In this document: positions 8,852 to 17,032 of the stretch, piece after piece | Numbering within the stretch: the first letter of the stretch is position 1 | Layout of the letters: each line of letters opens with the position of its first letter | DNA from: an uncultured Bacteroides sp. | GTDB lineage: Bacteria; Bacteroidota; Bacteroidia; Bacteroidales; Bacteroidaceae | Length of the DNA stretch: 26,720 bases | Assembly (NCBI GenBank): GCA_900766195.1 | Contig: CAAFUN010000041.1 | Location: 1 to 26,720, forward strand | Reading direction: 5' to 3' | Translations under genes and position numbers: made by a program | Notes under the pieces: generated by a model | What the model saw: only the letters and a program-made list of their open reading frames with translations | Databases searched by the model: none | What the model was told of the DNA's origin: nothing

Positions 8852-10185
8852 ATGAAAAATGTATGTATAAATTTGGTTGCTAAGGCTTTTAGAGGTTTTG
8901 TAGCTTTGTTTTAGTTTATATTTTTTTTTGAGTTGTAATTCCGGTAAAGAGTTAATTCTTTATTCTTCTGTTGCACGGATTTATTCATTAAACTCCGTAG
9001 ATGCATTGAATCTCGTTGCAATAGACGATGTGATGTTGCAAGCTTTTTATTGGGATGTTCTTGTGGATGAAACAAAGAATAAAGGTTCATAGTGGAACAC
9101 TCTGAAAGAGAAAGCTCCGGAACTAAAATTAGTTGGCATCACTGGAATATAGACACCATGTCCGACAAAAGGCAATTAGGGATAATGGTTATGGAATTTA
9201 TGATCATTATGATTTGGGTAATTAAGATTAAAAAGGGACGATGGAGACTCGTTTCTGAAGCCATGCCGAACTGGAACAAATGATTGAATGCACCAGTCAC
9301 CCAAAATAAAAGTGTACTCGGACGTAGTATTGAATCATATCTATTCAAATGAAGATAATGAAGAAGTAAATCTTGCGGTAAAAACTTACGTTTTTGGCGA
9401 AGCTCATGTGGTGAACAGGATGTGTCTTATCCGGCAAATGAGATACGTTGGGTCATTCCTAATACGATAGCAGGTGGCTATTATATTCAAATAAAAGGAT
9501 ATGGACTGCCGTGGACTTCTTTTGTAACAGAACGTGGTTATAATGTTATTATACGTTGGGATGGTAGTAAGGTTACAAATTATGGCGAGTGGGAGTCAGA
9601 ACCAAATAATGGCGGAGGAAGTTATGATGTATTTTCCGCTTTGGGTCGTATATTGAGAACACATAGCGGAAGCCAGTCGGATATTGATGAATACAAAGTT
9701 ACTTTGATAAATAGACATGATATTGAAAGCCATCCGGCAGCAAAACGTGAAATAAGTTTGCCGATGCAATGGGTGGACGTGGGAGGCATGCTAGGCTCTA
9801 GGCTATATGGTATAACGGGACAAATCTTGCTATAATACATTGCAGGAAAAAACTAATACCTATATTTCTTATATAAATCATGTTGGAACGGATGAAGCTG
9901 ATTATGTCTGGCATTATAACCATTTCCATCCTGTCGAGGCCAATGACTGGTTGAACGACTATGGTTCGGATGAGATTATAACCAATACCAAGTTTTTTGG
10001 GTGATGATTTGAATACTTTTGATAATACGGTTCAAACTCAGCTAGTAGATTGGAGAAAGCGGCTGATGAATACTGTAGGATTCAACGGTTTCCGTCTTGA
10101 TTTTGTACGTGGTTTTCAGGATGCATTTGATTCTTCATTGAAAAGTATGTTGACGCAAATGTGCAATCAAGCTATTTATAAATAA
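8852..10185 (+). pseudogene. Decayed and 3'-truncated GH13 alpha-amylase lipoprotein
   Basis: Joining all three plus frames recovers a GH13 enzyme. It begins with a lipoprotein signal (MKNVCINLV..., then FLSCNSGKE), then MLQAFYWDV, W.NTLKEKAPELKLVGITGI, GYGIYDHYDLGN and KVYSDVVLNH (region I). GFRLDFVRG (region II) carries the nucleophile Asp at 10099-10101. In-frame stops occur at 8912, 9090, 9150, 9177, 9223, 9229, 9256 and 9307. Frame changes occur in a T9 run (8921-8929), near 9180, 9307, 9415 and 9790-9830, and in a T6 run (9993-9998). Regions III and IV are absent, because the frame stops at 10185 shortly after region II, so the 3' half is deleted. It cannot make an active enzyme. It differs from the intact divergent amylase, so it is not a recent duplicate of it. 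Confidence 0.9.
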
Positions 10186-10207
10186 ATTGATCGTATACTT
10201 GTATCTT

Positions 10208-11188
10208 TTATTCATACATTCTATTCATAAGCCTGTTCAGCCAATTCCAACGGATATGAAACCAACGGCGGGTGCTACTTTGTTTTCCGCCAAAGCGTAA
10301 TACAAAATCTCTGTATCCATGCTTTCTGAAAGGTAAGCCCACATCTATAAACTCCATGTGGCGGTAACCGCGGCGTTTGGCATCTGTCAATGCATACCAA
10401 ACGGCTAAAATGCCGGGATATTGTAGCGCATATATCTTTCTCATACCTCCCGAAAACCATAGATAAGCATTGTCTCCCGAATAGATGCAAACGCTTCCGC
10501 CTATAATCTTATGTTTATATTTTACAATGAAAATACGACTTTTCTCAATTAAGTCCATCTTATTTTCCATGTGTAGAAAGAATTCTTTGTTGGGGAAGTA
10601 ACGACGAATCTTTGAAGAATATACGTGGCGTAGCATCTGAGCAAATGCCTCTATTTCTTTTGGTGAATGAGTTTCATAGACCTCTGCACCGTTTTTTAAT
10701 CCTTTCTTTATTTGGCGCGCTCTTGAAGGACTGAAACGTTCTTCCACTTTGTTGAGGCTATGCAGTGAGTTACATACTCGCAGCCAATTTATGGCAAAAT
10801 AGTGATTGTCTTTAAAAGATTTATATCCGAATAGGGCACTACTCAGGTTGCGAAACTCAATAATGAAAGATTTCTTTAAAACAGCTTTTGTCAAGCCGGC
10901 CAGCATTTCACTAAAAGCATGCTCTTTATCTACTGTGTCGTTCAGATATTCACCTTCGCCATAAACCACACATTTCTTGAAGATTGGGAGCCTGAAAGGA
11001 AGCGAGCTGTGTATGACAGCCAATAATTTAGCTATCGGACATTCGTTTTCAAATAGCACAACCAAAAAAGGTGTATATCCCCGAGTAGCTTCATAAATTC
11101 GAAACAAATCTGTGGAGTGAAAAGTATTATTGCCGGGTAATGTTGGAATATCCTTTCCGTGTCGATATGTGATTAGTTTAAATGGCAT
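10208..11188 (-). CDS. FemAB/GNAT-like acyltransferase
   Basis: This 326-residue cytoplasmic protein has the look of the FemAB/BioF2-type GNAT superfamily. A split N-terminal half (residues about 1-130) is followed by a basic linker, SPSRARQIKKGLKNGAEVYE. A C-terminal acetyltransferase-like fold follows (about 160-310), with strand patterns IFIVKYKHKIIGGSVCIYSGDNAYLWFSGG and MEFIDVGLPF. It has no signal peptide and no membrane segments. FemAB relatives transfer amino acids or acyl groups to cell-wall or lipid acceptors, but the substrate here cannot be read. The gene is divergent from the nitroreductase operon, and the decayed amylase converges on it with a 22-nt gap. Its ATG lies only a few nt from a possible -7 box. 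Confidence 0.65.
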   Translation of the reverse strand: MPFKLITYRHGKDIPTLPGNNTFHSTDLFRIYEATRGYTPFLVVLFENECPIAKLLAVIHSSLPFRLPIFKKCVVYGEGEYLNDTVDKEHAFSEMLAGLTKAVLKKSFIIEFRNLSSALFGYKSFKDNHYFAINWLRVCNSLHSLNKVEERFSPSRARQIKKGLKNGAEVYETHSPKEIEAFAQMLRHVYSSKIRRYFPNKEFFLHMENKMDLIEKSRIFIVKYKHKIIGGSVCIYSGDNAYLWFSGGMRKIYALQYPGILAVWYALTDAKRRGYRHMEFIDVGLPFRKHGYRDFVLRFGGKQSSTRRWFHIRWNWLNRLMNRMYE

Positions 11189-11193
11189 TGCTG

Positions 11194-11201
11194 CAAATTT
11201 A
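11194..11201 (-). promoter_or_regulatory. Candidate -7 box for the FemAB-like gene
   Basis: On the minus strand this reads TAAATTTG, matching TAnnTTTG. The start codon at 11188 lies only 5 nt beyond it, so a transcript from this box would be nearly leaderless. No clear -33 TTTG is seen. Confidence 0.35.
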
Positions 11202-11214
11202 GAAAATAATCTTT

Positions 11215-11222
11215 TATCTTTG
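11215..11222 (+). promoter_or_regulatory. Candidate -7 box for the nitroreductase-DUF2520-kdsC-maf operon
   Basis: TATCTTTG matches the Bacteroides -7 consensus and would give a leader of about 75 nt before the ATG at 11306. It lies 13 nt from the oppositely oriented box of the FemAB-like gene. Confidence 0.5.
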
Positions 11223-11305
11223 CGTTCATCGATAATAATTTATCTATGGATGAAGACTGAAGATATCTTCTATTAGGTTTATTTGTTGTTCCAAAATTTC
11301 AAAAG

Positions 11306-11845
11306 ATGGATAGTTTTAATGAATTATTAAAGATGCGCCGTAGTATGCGCAAGTTTACGCCTGAAGAGCTTACTCAAGAAGAAGTTGTGACTTTGTTAAA
11401 GGCCGCTTTAATGTCTCCTGCTTCTAAAAGTTCAAATGAGTGGCAGTTTATTGTTGTTGATGATAAAGAATTGCTTGAAAAACTCTCGCATTGCAAGGCA
11501 CATGCGTCTAAACAGATAGCAGGTGCTCCTCTTGCAATAGTGGTTTTAGCTGATCCTTTGCTGAATGATGTATGGATTGAAGATGCTTCTATAGCTTCTA
11601 TTCTGATTCAATTGCAGGCTGAGGATATGGGCTTAGGCAGTTGCTGGGTGCAAGTTCGAGAGCGCTTTACCGCTTCAGGTGTGTCGGCAAATGAGTATGT
11701 ACATGAAGTTCTGGATATTCCATTACAACTACAGGTACTTAGCATTATTGCCGTAGGACATAAAGGGATGGAGCGGAAACCCTTTGATGAGGAGCGTTTG
11801 CAGTGGGAAAAAGTTCATGTCAATAAGTTTGGAGGAAAAGAGTAG
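11306..11845 (+). CDS. Nitroreductase-family FMN oxidoreductase
   Basis: This is a small (179-residue) member of the nitroreductase fold, which uses FMN and NAD(P)H to reduce nitro groups, quinones or similar acceptors in the cytoplasm. Visible hallmarks are the N-terminal RRSMRKFTPEELT, which contacts the FMN phosphate, MSPASKSSNEWQFIVV (residues about 36-51), and AEDMGLGSCWVQVRER (about 108-123). The C-terminus SIIAVGHKG carries the usual GHK element. Its stop codon overlaps the next possible start by one base, so it heads a four-gene run. The substrate is not predictable. Confidence 0.9.
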   Translation: MDSFNELLKMRRSMRKFTPEELTQEEVVTLLKAALMSPASKSSNEWQFIVVDDKELLEKLSHCKAHASKQIAGAPLAIVVLADPLLNDVWIEDASIASILIQLQAEDMGLGSCWVQVRERFTASGVSANEYVHEVLDIPLQLQVLSIIAVGHKGMERKPFDEERLQWEKVHVNKFGGKE

Positions 11846-12660
11846 TGGAGGTATCGGGATTACGCAGCATGAAAATCGTTTTTGTCGGCGCCGGCAATCT
11901 TGCCACAAATTTTGCCAAAGCTTTGTTTCATCGTGGCTTTCCCATTTTGCAGATCTATAGCCGTACGGAAGCTTCTGCCAAAGTATTGGCCCAAGCTGTA
12001 GAGGCTGATTATACTACAGAATTAGCCGATATCGTGACGGATGCAGACTTATATATTGTAGCTCTTAAAGATGATGCTCTCTTATCATTGCTTCCTGCCA
12101 TAGTGGCCGGAAAAAAGAATGCTTTATTTGTGCACACTGCGGGGAGTATAGCGATGGATGTTTGGAAGGGGCATGCTGAACGGTATGGAGTGTTTTATCC
12201 GATGCAGACCTTCAGCAAAGACAAGGACGTTGATTTCAAACAAATTCCGATCTTTATAGAAAGTAATTCTCAGCCAGATACATTGCTTTTGAAGCAACTT
12301 GCATCCGTTTTATCGGATAAGGTGTATGAGGCAACCTCCGAGCAGCGGAAGAGCTTGCATTTGGCAGCAGTGCTCTCTTGCAATTTTACGAATCACATGT
12401 ACGCTCTTGCTGCCAAGCTTTTGGCTAAATACAATCTTCCTTTTGATGCAATGCTACCATTGATTGATGAAACAGCTGCAAAGGCACATTTCTTACCACC
12501 TTCTGTGGCTCAAACCGGTCCTGCTGTCCGTAGGGATAAGGAGGTCATGGATAAACACATGGATATGCTAAAGGATGATCCTGATGTGCAAAACTTATAC
12601 AGGGTGATAAGTGAGAGCATTCAAGAGCTTGCTCGTAATGCAGATAAGGAAGATCAATAA
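11845..12660 (+). CDS. Rossmann-fold/DUF2520 NADP-binding protein
   Basis: The N-terminal Rossmann domain starts MKIVFVGAGNLATNFAKAL (GxGxxA dinucleotide motif) and resembles the F420-dependent NADP oxidoreductase/ProC-like fold. The C-terminal half (about 150-270) is helical and matches DUF2520, with HLAAVLSCNFTNHMYALA and SVAQTGPAVRRDKEVMDKHM. The exact reaction is unknown. Two starts are possible: a GTG at 11845 that overlaps the nitroreductase stop and has GGAGG 9 nt upstream, or the ATG at 11869 that begins right at the first Rossmann strand. Homologues usually begin at the latter. It is translationally coupled to the nitroreductase and upstream of kdsC and maf. Confidence 0.88.
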   Translation: MEVSGLRSMKIVFVGAGNLATNFAKALFHRGFPILQIYSRTEASAKVLAQAVEADYTTELADIVTDADLYIVALKDDALLSLLPAIVAGKKNALFVHTAGSIAMDVWKGHAERYGVFYPMQTFSKDKDVDFKQIPIFIESNSQPDTLLLKQLASVLSDKVYEATSEQRKSLHLAAVLSCNFTNHMYALAAKLLAKYNLPFDAMLPLIDETAAKAHFLPPSVAQTGPAVRRDKEVMDKHMDMLKDDPDVQNLYRVISESIQELARNADKEDQ

Positions 12661-12713
12661 TTAGATAATTCTTGGATAAGATTTGAAATATAAATTACAT
12701 AGATTGACTGGAT

Positions 12714-13241
12714 GTGAGTACAATAAATTATGATTTGAAAAAAATAAAGGCACTTCTCTTTGATGTAGACGGAGTGTTGAGCGCCAATGTGATTCCTATG
12801 AGCACAGAAGGTGAGCCAATGCGTACGGTGAATATAAAAGATGGCTATGCCCTGCACCTGGCTGTCAAACAAGGAATGCTTTTAGGAATCATTACAGGTG
12901 GACGTACCGCTGCTGTACGCAACCGTTTCATTGCTTTAGGCATACCGGAAGAAGATATATATATGGGCTCTTCGGTGAAAATACACGACTATCGTGATTT
13001 CCGCAAACGGCATGCGTTGAATGATGATGAAATACTCTATATGGGTGATGATATACCGGATATTGAGGTGATGCGTGAGTGTGGATTACCTTGTTGCCCT
13101 AAAGACGCTGCACACGATGTTAAATCCGTCTCACGTTATATTTCACATGAAGATGGTGGTTGCGGATGTGGGCGTGATGTTGTAGAGCAAGTGCTTAAAA
13201 CGCAGGGTCTTTGGATGGCAGATAATGCCTTTGGCTGGTAG
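12714..13241 (+). CDS. kdsC: KdsC-type HAD phosphatase (KDO-8-phosphate phosphatase)
   Basis: This enzyme probably removes phosphate from 3-deoxy-D-manno-octulosonate 8-phosphate in the KDO branch of lipopolysaccharide synthesis. HAD motif I is LLFDVDGVL (Asp17 nucleophile, Asp19). Motif II is ITGG at 60-63. The C-terminal acidic motif is MGDDIPDIEVM (about 110-120). At 175 residues and without a cap domain it fits the tetrameric KdsC class, and its tail GCGCGRDVVEQVLKTQGLW is also KdsC-like. The start is a GTG at 12714, as no in-frame ATG exists before the first strand. The sugar specificity is a family inference. Confidence 0.85.
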   Translation: MSTINYDLKKIKALLFDVDGVLSANVIPMSTEGEPMRTVNIKDGYALHLAVKQGMLLGIITGGRTAAVRNRFIALGIPEEDIYMGSSVKIHDYRDFRKRHALNDDEILYMGDDIPDIEVMRECGLPCCPKDAAHDVKSVSRYISHEDGGCGCGRDVVEQVLKTQGLWMADNAFGW

Positions 13242-13303
13242 TGCACTACAACTTAGCGTGACAGTAACCAGTAACAGTTGGTTGTTCTTAAAATAAAAGT
13301 AAA

Positions 13304-13885
13304 ATGTTAGATAATCTCAAGAAATATAACATCATCCTTGCGTCCAACTCTCCTCGTCGAAAAGAGTTGTTGAGCGGCTTGGGGGTGGACTATATAGTAC
13401 GTACTCTTCCTGATGTTGATGAATCGTATCCCGATTCTTTGCAAGGAGGAGATATTCCATTGTACATTGCCCGCGAGAAGGCGGAAGCATATCGTAATAT
13501 GATGGTGGACGGTGAATTGATTATTACTGCCGATACAATTGTGTGGTTGGATGAAAAGGTGCTGGGAAAGCCTGTTGACCGTGAAGATGCCGTATGTATG
13601 TTGCGTGCATTGTCCGGCCGTATACACACTGTTTACACGGGAGTCTGTTTGACCACAACCGAATGGCAACATAGCTTTTATGCTGAAACAGAAGTTCGCT
13701 TTGCAGTACTGAGTGAAGATGAAATTCTTTATTATGTAGACCGTTTTCTACCCATGGACAAAGCAGGAGCTTACGGCATACAGGAATGGATTGGCTATGT
13801 AGCAGTCGAGAATATTTCCGGCAGTTATTACAATATAATGGGCCTACCTATACAGCGCTTATACAAGGAGTTGAAGAAATTGTGA
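13304..13885 (+). CDS. maf: Maf-family nucleoside triphosphate pyrophosphatase
   Basis: This is a house-cleaning enzyme that hydrolyses dTTP, UTP or modified nucleotides to the monophosphate. It shows the N-terminal ILASNSPRRKELLSGLG, the LIITADTIVWLDEKVLGKP segment with the conserved Asp, the SGRIHTVYTGVCL motif, and the KAGAYGIQEW...SGSYYNIMGLP block. This pattern matches the YhdE-type (dTTP/UTP) subgroup. The length of 193 residues is standard. It is the last gene of the operon and is followed by the repeat region and a bidirectional terminator. Confidence 0.93.
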   Translation: MLDNLKKYNIILASNSPRRKELLSGLGVDYIVRTLPDVDESYPDSLQGGDIPLYIAREKAEAYRNMMVDGELIITADTIVWLDEKVLGKPVDREDAVCMLRALSGRIHTVYTGVCLTTTEWQHSFYAETEVRFAVLSEDEILYYVDRFLPMDKAGAYGIQEWIGYVAVENISGSYYNIMGLPIQRLYKELKKL

Positions 13886-13990
13886 GCTGAAGCAATGTAC
13901 TGTTGCGTCTCATTGAGGCGAGGGAGTCTATTGTCCCTTTGCTTAAATAAAGAATTAGAGCGTCACTCCCGATAAGCAAATTGTTGTTGG

Positions 13991-14057
13991 TAGAATCCTA
14001 TAATAGGATTGTCAGAATAGTATAGTATGATTGTAGGAATCCTATTATAGGATTCTA
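13991..14057. repeat. Perfect 20-bp inverted repeat with nested palindromes
   Basis: The arms TAGAATCCTATAATAGGATT (13991-14010) and its exact reverse complement (14038-14057) are separated by 27 bp. Each arm contains a 17-bp self-palindrome around AATCCTAT/ATAGGATT (13994-14010 and 14038-14054), with centres 44 bp apart. The element lies between the maf stop and a shared terminator, so it would be transcribed into the maf 3' end. Confidence 0.85.
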
Positions 14058-14101
14058 TAATCAGGATACGAGTGAATAAGATAGCTGATAAGCCAAATAC
14101 A

Positions 14102-14164
14102 TAAAAAAAGTCGAGAATCAAGTAAGTTCTCTTATGTCCTTACTTGTTTTCCCGACTTTTTTTA
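14102..14164. terminator. Bidirectional terminator between maf and the NlpE-like gene
   Basis: A long stem pairs AAAAAAAGTCGAGAAT...CAAGTAAG with CTTACTTGTTTTCCCGACTTTTTTT, with minor mismatches. It has an A-run on one side and a T-run on the other. It would stop transcription of maf on the plus strand and of the NlpE-like gene on the minus strand. Confidence 0.85.
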
Positions 14165-14234
14165 TCTTATCTTCTTACACTTTGCATCGGCTTATTCTAA
14201 GCGAACGAGCCAAAGCAAATGCGAGGTTATTGTA

Positions 14235-14672
14235 TTATTTCTGTTCCTTCTTTGTAAGGATGTAATGATCTGCCAACTCTCCGGTAATAACTTCTTTATC
14301 CAAAGTCAGACAATAGAGTTTACCATCTTTAACTAGATAGTAAGAAGGCTCACCTTTAGTATTCTTAAGAGTCAAAGTATCAACATTTACAGTATATGTA
14401 CCTTTTTCGTTAAAAGTAGAGTTGCGTTCCAAATAAGAACTACGCATAGCAAATGATTTGTCTTTATTCAATGTTATTGTAGTCTCGATTCCCGGGCAAT
14501 CAGCTGCTGGCAAAACGCCTTCGTATGTACCTTCAAAATCAACAGCATCTGCTTTGGTTTGCGTACCAGCAACCTGAGTACTATCTGCTTCTGATGCTTT
14601 GTTAGTCTTAGCGTTCTGATTACATGCAGCGATTAAAAAACAGGAACATGCCAAAATTAAGATCTTCTTCAT
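14235..14672 (-). CDS. NlpE-N-domain lipoprotein
   Basis: This is a 145-residue lipoprotein with lipobox Cys17 (FLIAAC) and a Thr/Ala/Ser-rich linker (about 18-47). One NlpE N-terminal beta-barrel domain follows, starting FEGTYEGVLPAADCPGIETTITLNKD. In Enterobacteria, NlpE senses envelope stress and copper and activates Cpx. Here the usual first Cys of the LPCADC motif is Ala (LPAADC), so the CxxC pair is absent and a metal or redox role is doubtful. It is a short single-domain form. It lies 101 bp downstream of the TPR gene and ends before the bidirectional terminator. Confidence 0.82.
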   Translation of the reverse strand: MKKILILACSCFLIAACNQNAKTNKASEADSTQVAGTQTKADAVDFEGTYEGVLPAADCPGIETTITLNKDKSFAMRSSYLERNSTFNEKGTYTVNVDTLTLKNTKGEPSYYLVKDGKLYCLTLDKEVITGELADHYILTKKEQK

Positions 14673-14773
14673 AATAATGTTGTTTTTAATTAAAATGTTT
14701 AGTTAATATCGCTTATATAAACACAAGAAAACAGTATTTGTTTACAATATATTATTTTAAATATGCCTTTCAA

Positions 14774-16963
14774 TCAAATCATATCCAGCATTAGAGGAAT
14801 ATCTTCGGGTGATATACCTTGTTTGATGAGGCTATTCTGATCTCTCTCAAACATGGTAATAAAAGCTTCTCTACTTCCACTTTCTTCTACCACCTTACTG
14901 TAAAGCGCAACTGCTCTTTCAATGTCTCCAAGTTTCCATGCAACATGGCCTGCGTTCAGATAATCAGTAGCCAGAGGCTTGGCTGCCAGTATCTTATCAT
15001 AGTATTTCATAGCTTGCTCCGTCTTACCATTTACAAAGGAGCACCAGCCTATTCCCCGCCATGCTTTAATACAGTTATTTTCGAGATAATCTAATTTAAA
15101 GAAATACTGCAAGGCCTCATCGTATTCACCTTGTTCGGCATAACAACTTCCTATATAAAAAAGGATCTTGTTATTTTCCGGTTGAATCGTTTCTACTTTA
15201 TGGTAATATTCCAATGCGGCAGAGTAATTCTTTATTTGCCGGAGACAAGCTGCTATATGTCTTAAAGTCCATAAGTTGTCGGGCTTCAACACATCTGCTT
15301 TTAGGTATGCATCGATAGCTTCTTGATACCTCTTTTCTTTTTGTAGGCAGAAACCTACCTTTTGGAAAATATTTGCATCTGCTTTCTTGTATTCAATTAA
15401 CAGGCGGTATAGTTCAAGAGCTTCTACCGGATGTTCTTTCTTGAAATGAAAATCGGCAACATCTGCTATATATTCAGGCTTTTGTAACATCTCTTTTAAT
15501 AAGGGATTACGATGCAGAGCTATCTCTTCTTTAAAGATATTCCGGAATTCGCCTCTCCGCTGGCTCAATTTAAAGAACCTATATAAATCGTGTATATACT
15601 GGTTACTTATTACCTCTGCACTTTCCGAAAAATTCTTCATGGTAGCAGCATTCTTCTCTTCCATGAGATCCAGCTGATCTTGCGGAGCCATCTGACTGAA
15701 AATAATCTCACGTTGACTTTGGGGCATTTGAGCAATAGTAAAGCAAAAAGAATATTTATCGCTATTGCAGAAGAAGCCCGATCGCAGGATAATGGATAAG
15801 ATAGACTTTTCATCGGATGGATTTAAACCTACCTGATGGATGACGCTGGAGTTCTGAACATCAAATGGATAAAACCAGTTATGCGGTTCTCTAAAGAATG
15901 GATAGCTTTTCAGTTGGGCAAAAGTGCTCATGTAAACGTCCGAGCCTTCCATTTGCAATTCATTCATTTCCCGCATCTTATCTCCAAGACCCGACTTTTC
16001 AAATACTTCATCCCAGTCTGGGTTAAAGTCGTTTTCCTCCGTCTCTTCAAAGCCAAACTTTATATTGCGCATAATGCTGGCACTCTTCATCATTTCAGGA
16101 ATGATCTCATCACGCATCTTCTTATCTATTTTCTCAGTCTCCTGGCTGCGTAATAGCTGAATATATATTCTGTTCACTTGCTTGCTGAAGCTAGTGTCTT
16201 CCCCGCATAGTATAATACGGGATTTTAATTCAGGATATAATCCGATGCGATTGGAATAAATATGTAAAGTTAAAAGCAGCCCTATGAGGGCTCTTTGATT
16301 TACTTGAGTGTTATTGTGACGTGTAGCATCTAATAACCAATTGACTTTTTGCTCATCGAAAGCTTCCATTAAACTTAAAGTGACGGCACTGACAAAGAGG
16401 CATAAGTCATTCATCGGCACTAATTCGGATTGTAGTATATCATGAGCCTGAGTGGCATCTTTACTGCTCCAATGAGAATTACTCCATGTTATTAAAAAAA
16501 GTATCTGATAAGTTTCTTCATGCCTCTTTAATATTTCATCCAGGCCTTGATAGCCCGGAGTAAGGCGACATACCGCCATTTCATCAGAGAAGCCTTCTAA
16601 AACCTTTTGTAGATGAGCCAAATCATATTCTACCGAAAGTTTATTGGGATTTCTACGAAGTGTGTGATAAAAGTGGCTAGAAACCTCGTCAAGTAGCTTG
16701 ATTCGTGCTTGATCGGCTATTTCCCATGCTTCGGCTGACAACTTTTTGTATACTTTGGAACGATCAGGGTCTTTTACTCCTTGACGCATATATTGTAGCA
16801 TATACTGATAGGTGGTCTGTACTTGCTCCAAGCGATTACTCAGTTCCCAATTATTGCAATTTTGCAGTAAAGCTTCTATATGGGCAAGTGCTTCATTTAA
16901 TCTGCTCTTTTCCAAGAAAACGGTAATTTGCTGGTATTGCTCTAAAATGAGTTGTTCATTCAT
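14774..16963 (-). CDS. Large tetratricopeptide-repeat protein
   Basis: This 729-residue protein has no signal peptide and is probably cytoplasmic. The first about 500 residues are helix-rich with no family I recognise. The C-terminal part (about 530-705) has five consecutive TPR units, for example YQEAIDAYLKADVLKPD, YSAALEYYHKVETIQPE, YDEALQYFFKLDYLEN, TEQAMKYYDKILAAKP and IERAVALYSKVVEESG. TPRs usually mediate protein-protein contacts; the partner is unknown. The start MNEQLILEQ at 16963 is the first ATG. The porin gene ends 69 bp upstream on the same strand, so they may share a transcript. Confidence 0.88.
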   Translation of the reverse strand: MNEQLILEQYQQITVFLEKSRLNEALAHIEALLQNCNNWELSNRLEQVQTTYQYMLQYMRQGVKDPDRSKVYKKLSAEAWEIADQARIKLLDEVSSHFYHTLRRNPNKLSVEYDLAHLQKVLEGFSDEMAVCRLTPGYQGLDEILKRHEETYQILFLITWSNSHWSSKDATQAHDILQSELVPMNDLCLFVSAVTLSLMEAFDEQKVNWLLDATRHNNTQVNQRALIGLLLTLHIYSNRIGLYPELKSRIILCGEDTSFSKQVNRIYIQLLRSQETEKIDKKMRDEIIPEMMKSASIMRNIKFGFEETEENDFNPDWDEVFEKSGLGDKMREMNELQMEGSDVYMSTFAQLKSYPFFREPHNWFYPFDVQNSSVIHQVGLNPSDEKSILSIILRSGFFCNSDKYSFCFTIAQMPQSQREIIFSQMAPQDQLDLMEEKNAATMKNFSESAEVISNQYIHDLYRFFKLSQRRGEFRNIFKEEIALHRNPLLKEMLQKPEYIADVADFHFKKEHPVEALELYRLLIEYKKADANIFQKVGFCLQKEKRYQEAIDAYLKADVLKPDNLWTLRHIAACLRQIKNYSAALEYYHKVETIQPENNKILFYIGSCYAEQGEYDEALQYFFKLDYLENNCIKAWRGIGWCSFVNGKTEQAMKYYDKILAAKPLATDYLNAGHVAWKLGDIERAVALYSKVVEESGSREAFITMFERDQNSLIKQGISPEDIPLMLDMI

Positions 16964-17032
16964 ATCGTATGATCTTAATAAGAAAGGATATATCTACTTG
17001 AAGTTACAAAAAAGATGCCAAAATGTTCATTG

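Noticed and set aside
9422..9835. Possible independent gene of 137 codons
   Set aside because: The translation is a middle segment of the decayed GH13 amylase and joins with segments in other frames on both sides.
13886..14234. Operator pair controlling a promoter
   Set aside because: The region is convergent: maf ends on one side and the NlpE-like gene ends on the other, so there is no downstream promoter to regulate.
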